Positions 1-7,367 of a DNA stretch of 38,793 bases are shown here, piece by piece (within the stretch, counting starts at the first letter, position 1; each line of letters starts with the position of its first letter). A model generated the notes under the pieces. It saw only the letters and a list, made by a program, of their open reading frames with translations. It was not told where the DNA came from and ran no database searches. The DNA is taken from positions 1-38,793 of the forward strand of contig CAYVJA010000022.1 in the NCBI GenBank assembly GCA_964451605.1. The letters run 5' to 3'. The position numbers and the translations under genes were made by a program. The stretch comes from JAQVSH01 sp964451605 (GTDB taxonomy: Bacteria; Bacteroidota; Bacteroidia; Bacteroidales; UBA4181).

Positions 1-62
1 TGCGCGAAGCGCAGCACTAGAGCACTCAAAGTGCATTTGCACTTTGAAGCATTAGAGCACTT
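1..62. repeat. Palindromic intergenic repeat fragment
   Basis: The window opens with a 5-bp hairpin (TGCGC-GAA-GCGCA, 1-13). An imperfect direct repeat follows: GCACTAGAGCACT at 14-26 and GCATTAGAGCACT at 49-61. Between them lies a perfect 8-bp inverted repeat, CAAAGTGC-ATTT-GCACTTTG, at 27-46. The arrangement resembles a repetitive extragenic palindrome cut by the window edge. Copy number elsewhere in the genome cannot be seen. Confidence 0.5.
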
Positions 63-76
63 AATTGTTATTTTTG
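43..76 (+). promoter_or_regulatory. Possible Bacteroidetes promoter for the hydrolase
   Basis: TATTTTTG at 69-76 fits the Bacteroidetes -7 consensus TAnnTTTG, and TTTG at 43-46 lies 22 nt upstream. The initiation site would fall at about the ATG at 81, so either the transcript is nearly leaderless or the ATG at 93 is used. The upstream TTTG belongs to the repeat hairpin. Confidence 0.35.
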
Positions 77-80
77 TTGT

Positions 81-893
81 ATGGAGCAGAAGATGATTCG
101 CCGTGAGGGTGCGGCTATTTGTTATACGGTTGGGGGAGCGGGCGAGGGTACGCTGGTTCTTTTGCACGGGTATCTTGAGAGTCGTCTGATTTTTAGTGAG
201 GTGGCTGAGGCTATGGCTTCGTTTGCCCGCGTGATCTGTGTTGATCTCCCCGGGCACGGGCTTTCGGAACTCCCCGCCGAACCGATTTCTATGTCGTCTA
301 TGGCGGAGGCGGTGAGGGCGGTGCTTATTTCCGAAGGGGTTGAGAAGGCGGTTGTTGTGGGTCACTCTATGGGTGGCTATGTGGCTTTCGCGTTTTTGGA
401 GCTTTTCCCGGAGATGGTTGTGGGGTATTCTTTGTTGCACTCTACCCCTTTTGCCGATACGCCCGAGAAAAGGGCTGCACGCGATCGTGAGATAGCTCTG
501 GTCAGAGCAGGGAAGCAGGAGTTGCTGTTTACCACCAATGTGCCTAACGGCTTTGCCGCGGGTTCGCTGCAAACGCTTAAGAGGGAGGTGGAGAAAGCGG
601 TTGCGGTTGCGGTGGAAACTCCGCCGGCCGGTATTGTGGCTGCTCTCGGGGCGCTGAAACAGCGGCCCGATCGCCGCGAATTAATGCAAAACTCGGGAAA
701 GCCTCTTCTGGTGGTGTTGGGCAGGCAGGATAACTATATTCCGTTCGAAACCATGAAAGCCGTTGCGCTCGCCACTCCCTGCACCACCTTGGCGGTGCTT
801 GAGCAGTCGGGTCACAACGGCTTCCTGGAAGAACCCGGTGAGGTGATCCGTCTTTATCGGACGTTTCTCAAGGGGTTGGGCTATAGCTTGTAG
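81..893 (+). CDS. Alpha/beta fold hydrolase
   Basis: A 270-residue alpha/beta hydrolase of the usual size for soluble family members. The oxyanion-hole motif LHGY is near residues 28-31 and the nucleophile elbow GHSMGG has Ser96. The acid is probably Asp217 (GRQD) and the catalytic His is 245 (SGHNGFLEEP). There is no signal peptide, so it is probably cytoplasmic. The sequence does not identify the substrate: esterase, lipase-like, or MenH-like C-C hydrolase roles are all possible, and no menaquinone genes flank it. A second in-frame ATG at 93 is an alternative start. The gene is alone on this strand and its 3' end overlaps the convergent oxidoreductase gene by 13 bp. Confidence 0.85.
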   Translation: MEQKMIRREGAAICYTVGGAGEGTLVLLHGYLESRLIFSEVAEAMASFARVICVDLPGHGLSELPAEPISMSSMAEAVRAVLISEGVEKAVVVGHSMGGYVAFAFLELFPEMVVGYSLLHSTPFADTPEKRAARDREIALVRAGKQELLFTTNVPNGFAAGSLQTLKREVEKAVAVAVETPPAGIVAALGALKQRPDRRELMQNSGKPLLVVLGRQDNYIPFETMKAVALATPCTTLAVLEQSGHNGFLEEPGEVIRLYRTFLKGLGYSL

Positions 894-2191
894 CCTTTCC
901 GATAGGAGTAGTGCATCAGTTTAGCGGCCTCCGGATCGGAGAGGAATTTTTGCCGGGCCGGATCCCATTTTACGGGGCGTTTCAGGTCGTAGGCAATGTT
1001 CCCCAGCGTACAAACGGTGCAGGAGCTGTGTCCGATTTCTACCGGCACAACCGGATCTTTTCGCGAACGGACGCACTCAATGAAGTTGGTCTGATGCGGA
1101 ATCCGGGTTTCGTAAGGGCCATCCTGGGCCGATTCGGCAGTGGGTTTCCATGTGGGGTCCGAACTCCTGAACATTCCTCGTGAAACCTCAATCCAACCTT
1201 TGCTTCCCCAGAACTTTACCCCTTTCGTTTTGGGTTCGTCGAAAGGCTCCTCGGTCATAATCACTCCGTTGGCATATTTGTATGTGAGATATTTGGTGCT
1301 CCCGAACCCTGCCGGAATGATCTCAACAGGGCCATTTCCGTCCATTCCGAGTCCCCATTGAGCAATATCGAACATGTGGGCACCCCAGTCGGTTGTAAAA
1401 CCTCCACCCATCTCTTTATACCAGCGCCATCCACCCCAGAAGGCCTCATTTTGCTCTGGCGAAAGCGAGATGGGCGGATTCAGCTCTTTGTTGTAGTGGA
1501 TTTTTTCAGAAAGCGGGCCAAGCCATAAATCCCAATTGAGACCTGCAGGCAGGGGCTCTTCCGGCAAGTCGTAGGGGCGGGGAGGCGCTCCTACATAGGA
1601 ATTTACCTTTTCGATAGTGCCGAGGGTTCCATTCTGAACCAGTGTGGCTGCATGACGGAAACTGGAATCGGATCGTTGCTGACTTCCCACCTGCAATATC
1701 CTTTTGTTCTTCCGGACGGCCTTAACCAGCTGTTGCCCTTCGTAAATGGTAAAGGTCATCGGCTTCTCCAGATAGACATCCTTCCCGGCTTTAAGGGCAG
1801 CAATGGCAATGATAGCATGCCAGTGGTCGGGGGTGGCAATCACCACTGCGTCGATATCCTGACGGTCCAGGAGCTCTTGATATCTTTCGCAGGTAGTGGG
1901 TTTAATTGTTTTACCGGCGCGTGTGTAGAAATCGGCGGTTCTTTTGGCAAAGCGCTCTCTTTTAATTGCATATACATCGCACCCGGCTACAATCTCCACG
2001 CCCGGAATCTGCATAAACCCGTTCAACAGGAACATAGCCTGTTGGCCGAGTCCGATGAAACCCAGTCGGACAGTATCGGAAGGTGCCAGTGATTGGGCTT
2101 TTGTAAGTGCGGGCAGGAGGGTCAATCCTGCAATGCCCATTCCTGCTGTACGCAGAAAGCTGCGGCGATTCATTTGATAAGGATTTGTCAT
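881..2191 (-). CDS. Gfo/Idh/MocA family oxidoreductase with twin-arginine leader
   Basis: A 436-residue protein of the Gfo/Idh/MocA NAD(P)-dependent sugar or inositol dehydrogenase superfamily. The N-terminus carries a Tat-like signal, RRSFLR followed by a hydrophobic stretch and an ALTKAQ cleavage region, suggesting export. A Rossmann motif (GFIGLGQQA) follows, then the family EKP motif (DVYLEKPMTF) and a DWGAHMFDIAQWG segment typical of the C-terminal domain. ATG 2173 (MNRRSF) is an alternative start that keeps the whole Tat motif. It begins 20 bp after the stop of the membrane Fe-S gene on the same strand, so read-through from the Hdr-like operon is possible, but its function is probably unrelated carbohydrate metabolism. 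The substrate is unknown. Confidence 0.85.
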   Translation of the reverse strand: MTNPYQMNRRSFLRTAGMGIAGLTLLPALTKAQSLAPSDTVRLGFIGLGQQAMFLLNGFMQIPGVEIVAGCDVYAIKRERFAKRTADFYTRAGKTIKPTTCERYQELLDRQDIDAVVIATPDHWHAIIAIAALKAGKDVYLEKPMTFTIYEGQQLVKAVRKNKRILQVGSQQRSDSSFRHAATLVQNGTLGTIEKVNSYVGAPPRPYDLPEEPLPAGLNWDLWLGPLSEKIHYNKELNPPISLSPEQNEAFWGGWRWYKEMGGGFTTDWGAHMFDIAQWGLGMDGNGPVEIIPAGFGSTKYLTYKYANGVIMTEEPFDEPKTKGVKFWGSKGWIEVSRGMFRSSDPTWKPTAESAQDGPYETRIPHQTNFIECVRSRKDPVVPVEIGHSSCTVCTLGNIAYDLKRPVKWDPARQKFLSDPEAAKLMHYSYRKGYKL

Positions 2192-2211
2192 TGTAATACG
2201 GTATTTGAGGG

Positions 2212-4050
2212 TTATGAGTGTTTATGCAGCGTAGTGTATTCCTCTTCGACGAGAGCCCCGGCCACCAGCACGGCGATATCGACAGTGGGCGTCTCAGATA
2301 CGGCTCCCAGCGTCTTCTGACAAAGAGGACAAGAGGTTACCAAATAATCGGGAGCCGACAGGGTCAGCTTTTTCACGGCATCGCGGGCAATTCTTTTTCG
2401 TTGCGAGCCGGTTATTGGCACATTGGCAATACTTCCCCCGCAGCAGAGACCGTTTTCTCGGTCGAAATCGGTTCCCGAGAGGCGGACAATCTCCCCGAGT
2501 ACCCTTCTCGGCGCTTCATACACCTTGCTGTATCTGCCTAATTCACACGGATCGTGGTAGACAGCACGAAGGGGTTTCCGGTTAACATGAATCTTCTCGC
2601 TGAGCAGAAGTTGTTCCAGATATTCGGTATGGTGAAGCACCTTGATGGGAAGCTTGTACTCCTCCCTGAAGATTCTGTAGCAGATGGGGCATGAAGTAAC
2701 CAGTGTGTCTGCTCCGGAACCCAGAATGAGCGCCTTGTTTTTTTCCATGAGAACTCCGGCATCCTCCTTCTTCCCGGATAGCATCAGAGGGCGGCCGCAA
2801 CATATGGATCCGTCGCGGTCGATATAAGTATAGGGCTGTTTTGCCGCCTTGAAGAGTTGCTCCATGGCACGGGGAATGGAGGGTGTAAGATGGGTCATGC
2901 AGCCGGCAAAGTAGAGTACTTTCGGTTCCACCGCTGTAACAGCCCCCACGGGCAGAGGGGTAACAGTCCGCGAATCGAGATAGGAAAAGCGTCCGGGCGT
3001 TGCCTGGTCCTGTAGATTTCGTGTAGCCTGTTTAAGACGGCAAGAGTCGATGTTTACCGGGCAAGCCTCCACGCACCGGCCGCACATCAGGCAATTTTCC
3101 GCCACCACTGCTGCATCGGGTGAGTGGTGGCGTGCAGCATGAATAAAGTAGGCAGTGGCTTTCGGCTCCATTCTTCCGGCCGATACCATCTGACACGTGT
3201 CGAGGCATAGGCCGCAGCGCGAACAGGAGTAAAGCTCAACCCTGGCGTACCCTCTGTGGGGATGAAAGCTGCGAATTCCTGCGTTGCGAAGAAAAATGAG
3301 CAGGATTTCGGTGGGAATGTGCATATATCTTGAGAAGGGGAGCGCAAAGAAAAAGATGCCCAAAGAGAGAGAATAGGCCCACCAAATGGGTTGAATCAAA
3401 AGCGTATTGGCTACAAATTGCTCGAAGATCAGGCCGAATCCCCTGGTCAGGAAACTCCCTCCTCCAATACCCGAGGTGAAACTTTCGGCCAACAGACGGA
3501 GCGGGAAGACGAGCCAGAGGGCGTACATAGCAATCCGATCGCCCCAACGCAGACGGGTGGTTCGACGCATTCCCATAATCCGCGAATTGATCCGCTTATA
3601 GAGAGCCAGCACAATGCCGGAGAGCGTCCTGAGGAGGAAAAAATCCATCAAAAAGAAGAAGAGCCCTCCACGCAGCGTCTCTTCTGTCTGCATCACGAAA
3701 TAGCGGAAAAAGATGGGATAGTAAAGGTTGAACCGATTTGGAGCATAAAGCAGCACCTCTATGTGGCCCAGAACAATCAGCATAAACCACCCGAAGGCAA
3801 TGCTCATATGCATATACCCGAGAAGGGGGTTGAACGAGAATATTCGCCGATGAATCAGACACTCCATAAAAACCTCCCTCGCCGACGAAAAAAAACGGCG
3901 GCTAAAGAGACCGGAAACCAGTTTTTTGCGGTCGTCGGGGGTTAGTTGGGAGATTACCCTTATCAGGGCTAATCCCAGATATCCCAGAATAAACAGGAGC
4001 CCAATGCAGAAAGGCAGCACAAAAGGGTCGAAAGCCACTCGTTCTCTCAC
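2212..4050 (-). CDS. Membrane-anchored HdrE/HdrD-like Fe-S oxidoreductase (two CCG domains)
   Basis: A 612-residue fusion. About five hydrophobic segments span residues 10-250, resembling the NarI/HdrE-type cytochrome b domain; candidate heme ligands include His81, His96 and His244. Two [4Fe-4S] motifs follow (Cys276-279-282-286 and Cys320-323-326-330). Two complete CCG domains come last (Cys384, Cys417/418, Cys454/457; and Cys502, Cys536/537, Cys574/577), which in HdrD-type proteins hold noncubane clusters. The architecture matches HdrDE, DsrMK/QmoC and ETF:menaquinone oxidoreductases (EMO). From the family, it should pass electrons between a soluble thiol or flavoprotein partner and the quinone pool. 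It is the last gene of the Hdr-like operon, 12 bp after the small Fe-S gene. The true donor is not revealed by the sequence. Confidence 0.85.
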   Translation of the reverse strand: MRERVAFDPFVLPFCIGLLFILGYLGLALIRVISQLTPDDRKKLVSGLFSRRFFSSAREVFMECLIHRRIFSFNPLLGYMHMSIAFGWFMLIVLGHIEVLLYAPNRFNLYYPIFFRYFVMQTEETLRGGLFFFLMDFFLLRTLSGIVLALYKRINSRIMGMRRTTRLRWGDRIAMYALWLVFPLRLLAESFTSGIGGGSFLTRGFGLIFEQFVANTLLIQPIWWAYSLSLGIFFFALPFSRYMHIPTEILLIFLRNAGIRSFHPHRGYARVELYSCSRCGLCLDTCQMVSAGRMEPKATAYFIHAARHHSPDAAVVAENCLMCGRCVEACPVNIDSCRLKQATRNLQDQATPGRFSYLDSRTVTPLPVGAVTAVEPKVLYFAGCMTHLTPSIPRAMEQLFKAAKQPYTYIDRDGSICCGRPLMLSGKKEDAGVLMEKNKALILGSGADTLVTSCPICYRIFREEYKLPIKVLHHTEYLEQLLLSEKIHVNRKPLRAVYHDPCELGRYSKVYEAPRRVLGEIVRLSGTDFDRENGLCCGGSIANVPITGSQRKRIARDAVKKLTLSAPDYLVTSCPLCQKTLGAVSETPTVDIAVLVAGALVEEEYTTLHKHS

Positions 4051-4062
4051 GGTCGTCTTGTT

Positions 4063-4392
4063 TTATTCTTTCCGGAGTTCTTGCTGCAACAGGGCTACCA
4101 CATTGCGCGTATTTATATTGCGGGGGCAAACCAGAATACATTTTCCACAGAGCATACACCGTTCCAGAATGGGTAAAAGACCTTCGGTTTCTCCACGATG
4201 TACCTTCAGCTGAATCTGTCGGAGATTCAAAGAGGTAAACAATCCGGCCGAGCAGGTAGATGTACAGGCTCCGCATCCGATGCAGGTGGCAAAGCCGGGC
4301 TCCTTTGCCAGCACTGCCTCCGCAATCGTGCGCGGGTTTTTGTCGAGGTCAACCCGGCTGCTCTTATGAATAGCATATCCAAAATTTACCAT
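4063..4392 (-). CDS. Small HdrC-like bis-[4Fe-4S] protein
   Basis: A 109-residue ferredoxin-like protein with two CxxCxxCxxxC motifs, Cys37-40-43-47 and Cys79-82-85-89. The second ends in Cys-Pro, as in HdrC and GlpC/GlcF-type subunits. There is no signal peptide or membrane segment. It lies 6 bp downstream of the HdrA-like gene and 12 bp upstream of the membrane HdrE/D-like gene. It probably wires electrons between the HdrA-like flavoprotein and the membrane subunit. The operon already has a longer HdrC-like gene at 6511-7209, so this is a second, shorter paralogue. Confidence 0.82.
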   Translation of the reverse strand: MVNFGYAIHKSSRVDLDKNPRTIAEAVLAKEPGFATCIGCGACTSTCSAGLFTSLNLRQIQLKVHRGETEGLLPILERCMLCGKCILVCPRNINTRNVVALLQQELRKE

Positions 4393-4398
4393 AAAACG

Positions 4399-5409
4399 CT
4401 ACTTGTTCAGATACTCCTGGATGGCCAGGCAACCACTGCGCACATCGGCCAGGGTTTCGGGGATATTCTTTGGGCCCGAACAGGTTCCGGCTACAAACAG
4501 CCCCTCTTGTTCGGTGTAGTTATTCAGGGAAAAACCGTTTAGCGGCTGAATAAACCGCTCTTTCCCGGTCATTAGCGGCATAGATTTGAAGAGTTCATCG
4601 TGACGGTTGGCCTCCATACCCACCATAAGTACCAGCAGATCGACCGTCATCTTTAACGGCCGGCCCATCAGGGTGTCTTCGGCCTTAATCACCAGGTTTC
4701 CCTCTATATCTTCGGCTGCCTCCGATAACCGGCCCCGGATAAAGGTCACTCCATATTTGGCCTGGGCATCGAGATAGAGTTGTTCATACTCGAGGCCGAA
4801 CATCCGCAAATCCATATAGAAGCAGTAGGGCTGGCAGGAAGGAATCTTTTCGCGGATTTCGATAGCCTGTTTTACAGCAGTTATACAGCAAACTCTCGAA
4901 CAGTATCTGTTTCCTACTTTTTCGTCGCGCGAACCGACGCAGTGGATAAAGGCCACTTTTTCAGGCACTTTCCCGGAAGGGGTTAACAGGGGCTGACCGG
5001 AATGTAACATCGATTCCAGATCGGCCGAGGTAATCACATCATTGTAAATGCCATAGCCGTACTCCTCTTTGCGTCGTGCATCAAAAAGAGAATACCCGGT
5101 TGTCATCAAAACCGCATTGCCGGGAATAATCCGTCCGTCCGAGAGTTGCGCCTTGAAGAAGTTGCCTTCGCGAGTCAGCGATTCAACCTGTTTCCCCAGA
5201 ATCACCGAGCTGTCCTGAGTTGAGGCTCTGAGGAGCCGGACAATCTCGTCGGCAGGTTGGAGCGTGGGAAACAGATGGTGCCATTTTGCCACATGTCCTC
5301 CCAGACTTGTCTCTCTTTCGATGAGAACGGTTTCGAATCCCATCTCATTTAAACAGCGGGCGGCTTCCATGCCGGCTATTCCTCCACCGATGATTATGAT
5401 CTTTTTCAC
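4399..5409 (-). CDS. Short HdrA-like FAD/Fe-S oxidoreductase
   Basis: A 336-residue flavoprotein. The N-terminal dinucleotide-binding motif GGGIAG (residues 8-13) and following IERETSLGG are typical of HdrA/QmoA. The HdrA signature CVGSRD...YCSRVCC gives Cys157, Cys170 and Cys174/175 for a [4Fe-4S] cluster. A C-terminal FAD-contact region follows (GLFVAGTCSGPKNIPE). Methanogen HdrA is about 650 residues; this one lacks both the N-terminal extension and the C-terminal ferredoxin domains, so it is closer to QmoA or sulfur-oxidation HdrA in size. By family it is the flavin hub of the complex. No MvhD, hydrogenase or formate dehydrogenase gene is adjacent, so classical flavin-based electron bifurcation is not supported by context. 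Confidence 0.85.
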   Translation of the reverse strand: MKKIIIIGGGIAGMEAARCLNEMGFETVLIERETSLGGHVAKWHHLFPTLQPADEIVRLLRASTQDSSVILGKQVESLTREGNFFKAQLSDGRIIPGNAVLMTTGYSLFDARRKEEYGYGIYNDVITSADLESMLHSGQPLLTPSGKVPEKVAFIHCVGSRDEKVGNRYCSRVCCITAVKQAIEIREKIPSCQPYCFYMDLRMFGLEYEQLYLDAQAKYGVTFIRGRLSEAAEDIEGNLVIKAEDTLMGRPLKMTVDLLVLMVGMEANRHDELFKSMPLMTGKERFIQPLNGFSLNNYTEQEGLFVAGTCSGPKNIPETLADVRSGCLAIQEYLNK

Positions 5410-5427
5410 AGGTATCTGTTTGTTCCG

Positions 5428-6507
5428 TTACACCTTCATTACTGATGGCCGATTGGGTTTTCCCAAATCCTTGTTCTGTAATCCTTTAAATTTTTTCTCA
5501 GACGTATAGGGTATTCCAATCTTGTCGAGAAGAGGTTCCACGGCCACCTGATGAACCTGCAGTCCGATGTCCCAGGGATCGAAACCCAGCACCAGTCCTG
5601 CCACCTCTTCGTATGTGAACACCGGGATACCGAATCCGTCGGGACCGTATGTTTTCCCCTCCATTTCGGAGATGGTGTATTGCCACCGATCCAGGAAATA
5701 GGGGCATCCCGGACAGTTGGTAATAATCATGTCGGGATGGAAAGGCTCCATCGATTCGAATTTTTTCTGGGTATTAGCCACCGAAAAACCTCTGTTGGCC
5801 TTTACCAGATATTGCCGGAATCCAAAACCGCAACAGTGACGCCGTTCGGGATAGTCAATTACTTCGCCCCCCCAGGCTTCTACCATTCCGCTCAGGACAT
5901 AGGGGTATTCTGCTCCTCCCACCCCTTTATGCGGAAACATTTTGGCATAGTGACAGCCAATATGTTCCACCACTCGCAATGGTTTACCGGTTTGACGGTT
6001 CACCAACTTGTATTTGGCTTGCGCTGCAATTTCGTTGCGTAACTTGTACACCACATCACTGGCATGCGCCACATGTTTGGGGATGGTAAATTCCCGTTTT
6101 GTAGCCTCCCATAAGTAGCTGCGGATGCGGGCCTCTACCTCCGGAAATTGCGACCAGGTGTGCAGGATTTCGGTATATAATCCGAAACTGGTGATACAGG
6201 AGGTGGCATAGTTAGTGTACCCGGCCTCTGTCATAAGAGCAAACTGCCTGGCTACCACTGTCATGGTGGTTTCAAGCGGCACCACATCGGAGTGATATCC
6301 AATGCCGCTGCAGGTGGTATGATACGCTGTTTCGAAAATGTCTTTATGAAGGGTATCGCGCAAAATTTTGAGAAACATCACCTCCGAAGCCGGGAAGAAA
6401 TTTTGCCGGATGCAGCTGCGCACATAAAAATAGTGATCGTCGGGGATCTCCTTCTGGTATTCACTCCATATTATCTTCTTGCCCTCTGATATCATATGCC
6501 GATACAA
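5428..6507 (-). CDS. HdrB-like CCG-domain protein with degenerate first CCG
   Basis: A 359-residue HdrB-family protein. The C-terminal CCG domain is complete: Cys185 (HIGCH), Cys225/226 (HCCGFGF) and Cys265/268 (NCPGC). The N-terminal domain keeps Cys32, Cys66 and Cys104, but the CCG doublet reads CSG (Ser67) and the terminal CxxC reads CITS (Ser107). In canonical HdrB both CCG domains bind noncubane [4Fe-4S] clusters that cleave the disulfide, so only one intact site is expected here. No membrane segments are visible. The gene follows the HdrC-like gene by 3 bp and precedes the HdrA-like gene by 18 bp. N- and C-terminal extensions make it longer than the roughly 300-residue methanogen HdrB. 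Confidence 0.82.
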   Translation of the reverse strand: MYRHMISEGKKIIWSEYQKEIPDDHYFYVRSCIRQNFFPASEVMFLKILRDTLHKDIFETAYHTTCSGIGYHSDVVPLETTMTVVARQFALMTEAGYTNYATSCITSFGLYTEILHTWSQFPEVEARIRSYLWEATKREFTIPKHVAHASDVVYKLRNEIAAQAKYKLVNRQTGKPLRVVEHIGCHYAKMFPHKGVGGAEYPYVLSGMVEAWGGEVIDYPERRHCCGFGFRQYLVKANRGFSVANTQKKFESMEPFHPDMIITNCPGCPYFLDRWQYTISEMEGKTYGPDGFGIPVFTYEEVAGLVLGFDPWDIGLQVHQVAVEPLLDKIGIPYTSEKKFKGLQNKDLGKPNRPSVMKV

Positions 6508-6510
6508 TTG

Positions 6511-7209
6511 TTATTCTTCGCGAAAGTGATTTCCTGAATTGGTGTTGTAAACATGATCGAAATATTCCTCGGGTGAGATGCCCATCTCTTTGGCCTTCTC
6601 TTTGGAAAATGCCTCAATTTTTTCGAAACGGGCGGTGCCTCCGGTTACATCGAAGATTTTACGGATTTCGTTCATCGCCTCATCGGGGATCTTCCGAAGC
6701 ACCCCGGGGCCTTTCCCATCGAGATTGGCTCCGAGTCTATCATACACATCATCAACGTGTTTTTGCAGCCACTCCCAGACCGGTCCCGATTCGGGATGCA
6801 TTTCGTGCGATAAGTTTCTTACATAGACGCAGTAGCCCAGGTTTACAATCCATTCGCCAATTGTCCGTTTCAGAGCCAGTTGCTGACGCCCTTTTTCCGA
6901 TTCGGTAAAATATCCGAGCTCCTGCGAAAGATGCCTGAGCGCAATAATCACTAAACCGGGTGCATTTTTTCTGGGGCACCGCGTGGCGCACGACATACAC
7001 TCACCGCAATACCAGATGGTCTCGCTTTTAAGCAACTCCTCTATTTTCGTGTCGTCTTGCGTCTGAACCAGATCGACAATTTGCCTGGGATCGTACTTGT
7101 AAAATTCGGCCGAGGGGCAAATGGCTGTACAGGTGCCACAATTGATGCAGGCTGTCATCCCCTCGATATAGCGGATGTCGGAAGCTAAGCGGTTGTATAG
7201 TTGGCCCAT
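6511..7209 (-). CDS. HdrC-like 4Fe-4S dicluster protein
   Basis: A 232-residue Fe-S protein and the first gene of the Hdr-like operon. Two CxxCxxCxxxC motifs (Cys21-24-27-31 and Cys68-71-74-78, the latter followed by Pro) bind two [4Fe-4S] clusters. The long helical C-terminal part resembles extended HdrC proteins. By family it relays electrons between HdrA and HdrB. The 158-bp region upstream, shared with the divergent M16 gene, contains a GCTCCC/GGGAGC inverted repeat (7234-7254) in the probable 5' leader. I found no TAnnTTTG box on the minus strand there, so the promoter is not located. Confidence 0.84.
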   Translation of the reverse strand: MGQLYNRLASDIRYIEGMTACINCGTCTAICPSAEFYKYDPRQIVDLVQTQDDTKIEELLKSETIWYCGECMSCATRCPRKNAPGLVIIALRHLSQELGYFTESEKGRQQLALKRTIGEWIVNLGYCVYVRNLSHEMHPESGPVWEWLQKHVDDVYDRLGANLDGKGPGVLRKIPDEAMNEIRKIFDVTGGTARFEKIEAFSKEKAKEMGISPEEYFDHVYNTNSGNHFREE

Positions 7210-7341
7210 ATCGGAATCTGTCTAAGTAAGCGGGCTCCCTCTTTCACCGGGAGCTATTAAAGCGCAAGTTACCAATTTTCTTTCAAAAGCGTATGGACTC
7301 TCTCGCGTCGGATAGTGGCTACCCTTTAAAAGGGGTTTGTG

Positions 7342-7349
7342 TATCTTTG
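7342..7349 (+). promoter_or_regulatory. -7 box of the M16 peptidase operon
   Basis: TATCTTTG matches the Bacteroidetes -7 consensus TAnnTTTG 18 nt before the ATG at 7368. No good TTTG/TTG is seen at the expected distance upstream, so the -33 element is weak. Confidence 0.5.
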
Positions 7350-7367
7350 CCCTGAAAAACAGATGGA

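Noticed and set aside
1..62. CRISPR-like repeat array
   Set aside because: Only two imperfect short repeats with a palindrome between them, no regular spacers and no cas genes in the window.
2212..7209. Classical bifurcating HdrABC-MvhADG complex
   Set aside because: No MvhD, hydrogenase or formate dehydrogenase gene is adjacent, HdrA lacks its ferredoxin domains, and the terminal subunit is membrane-bound.
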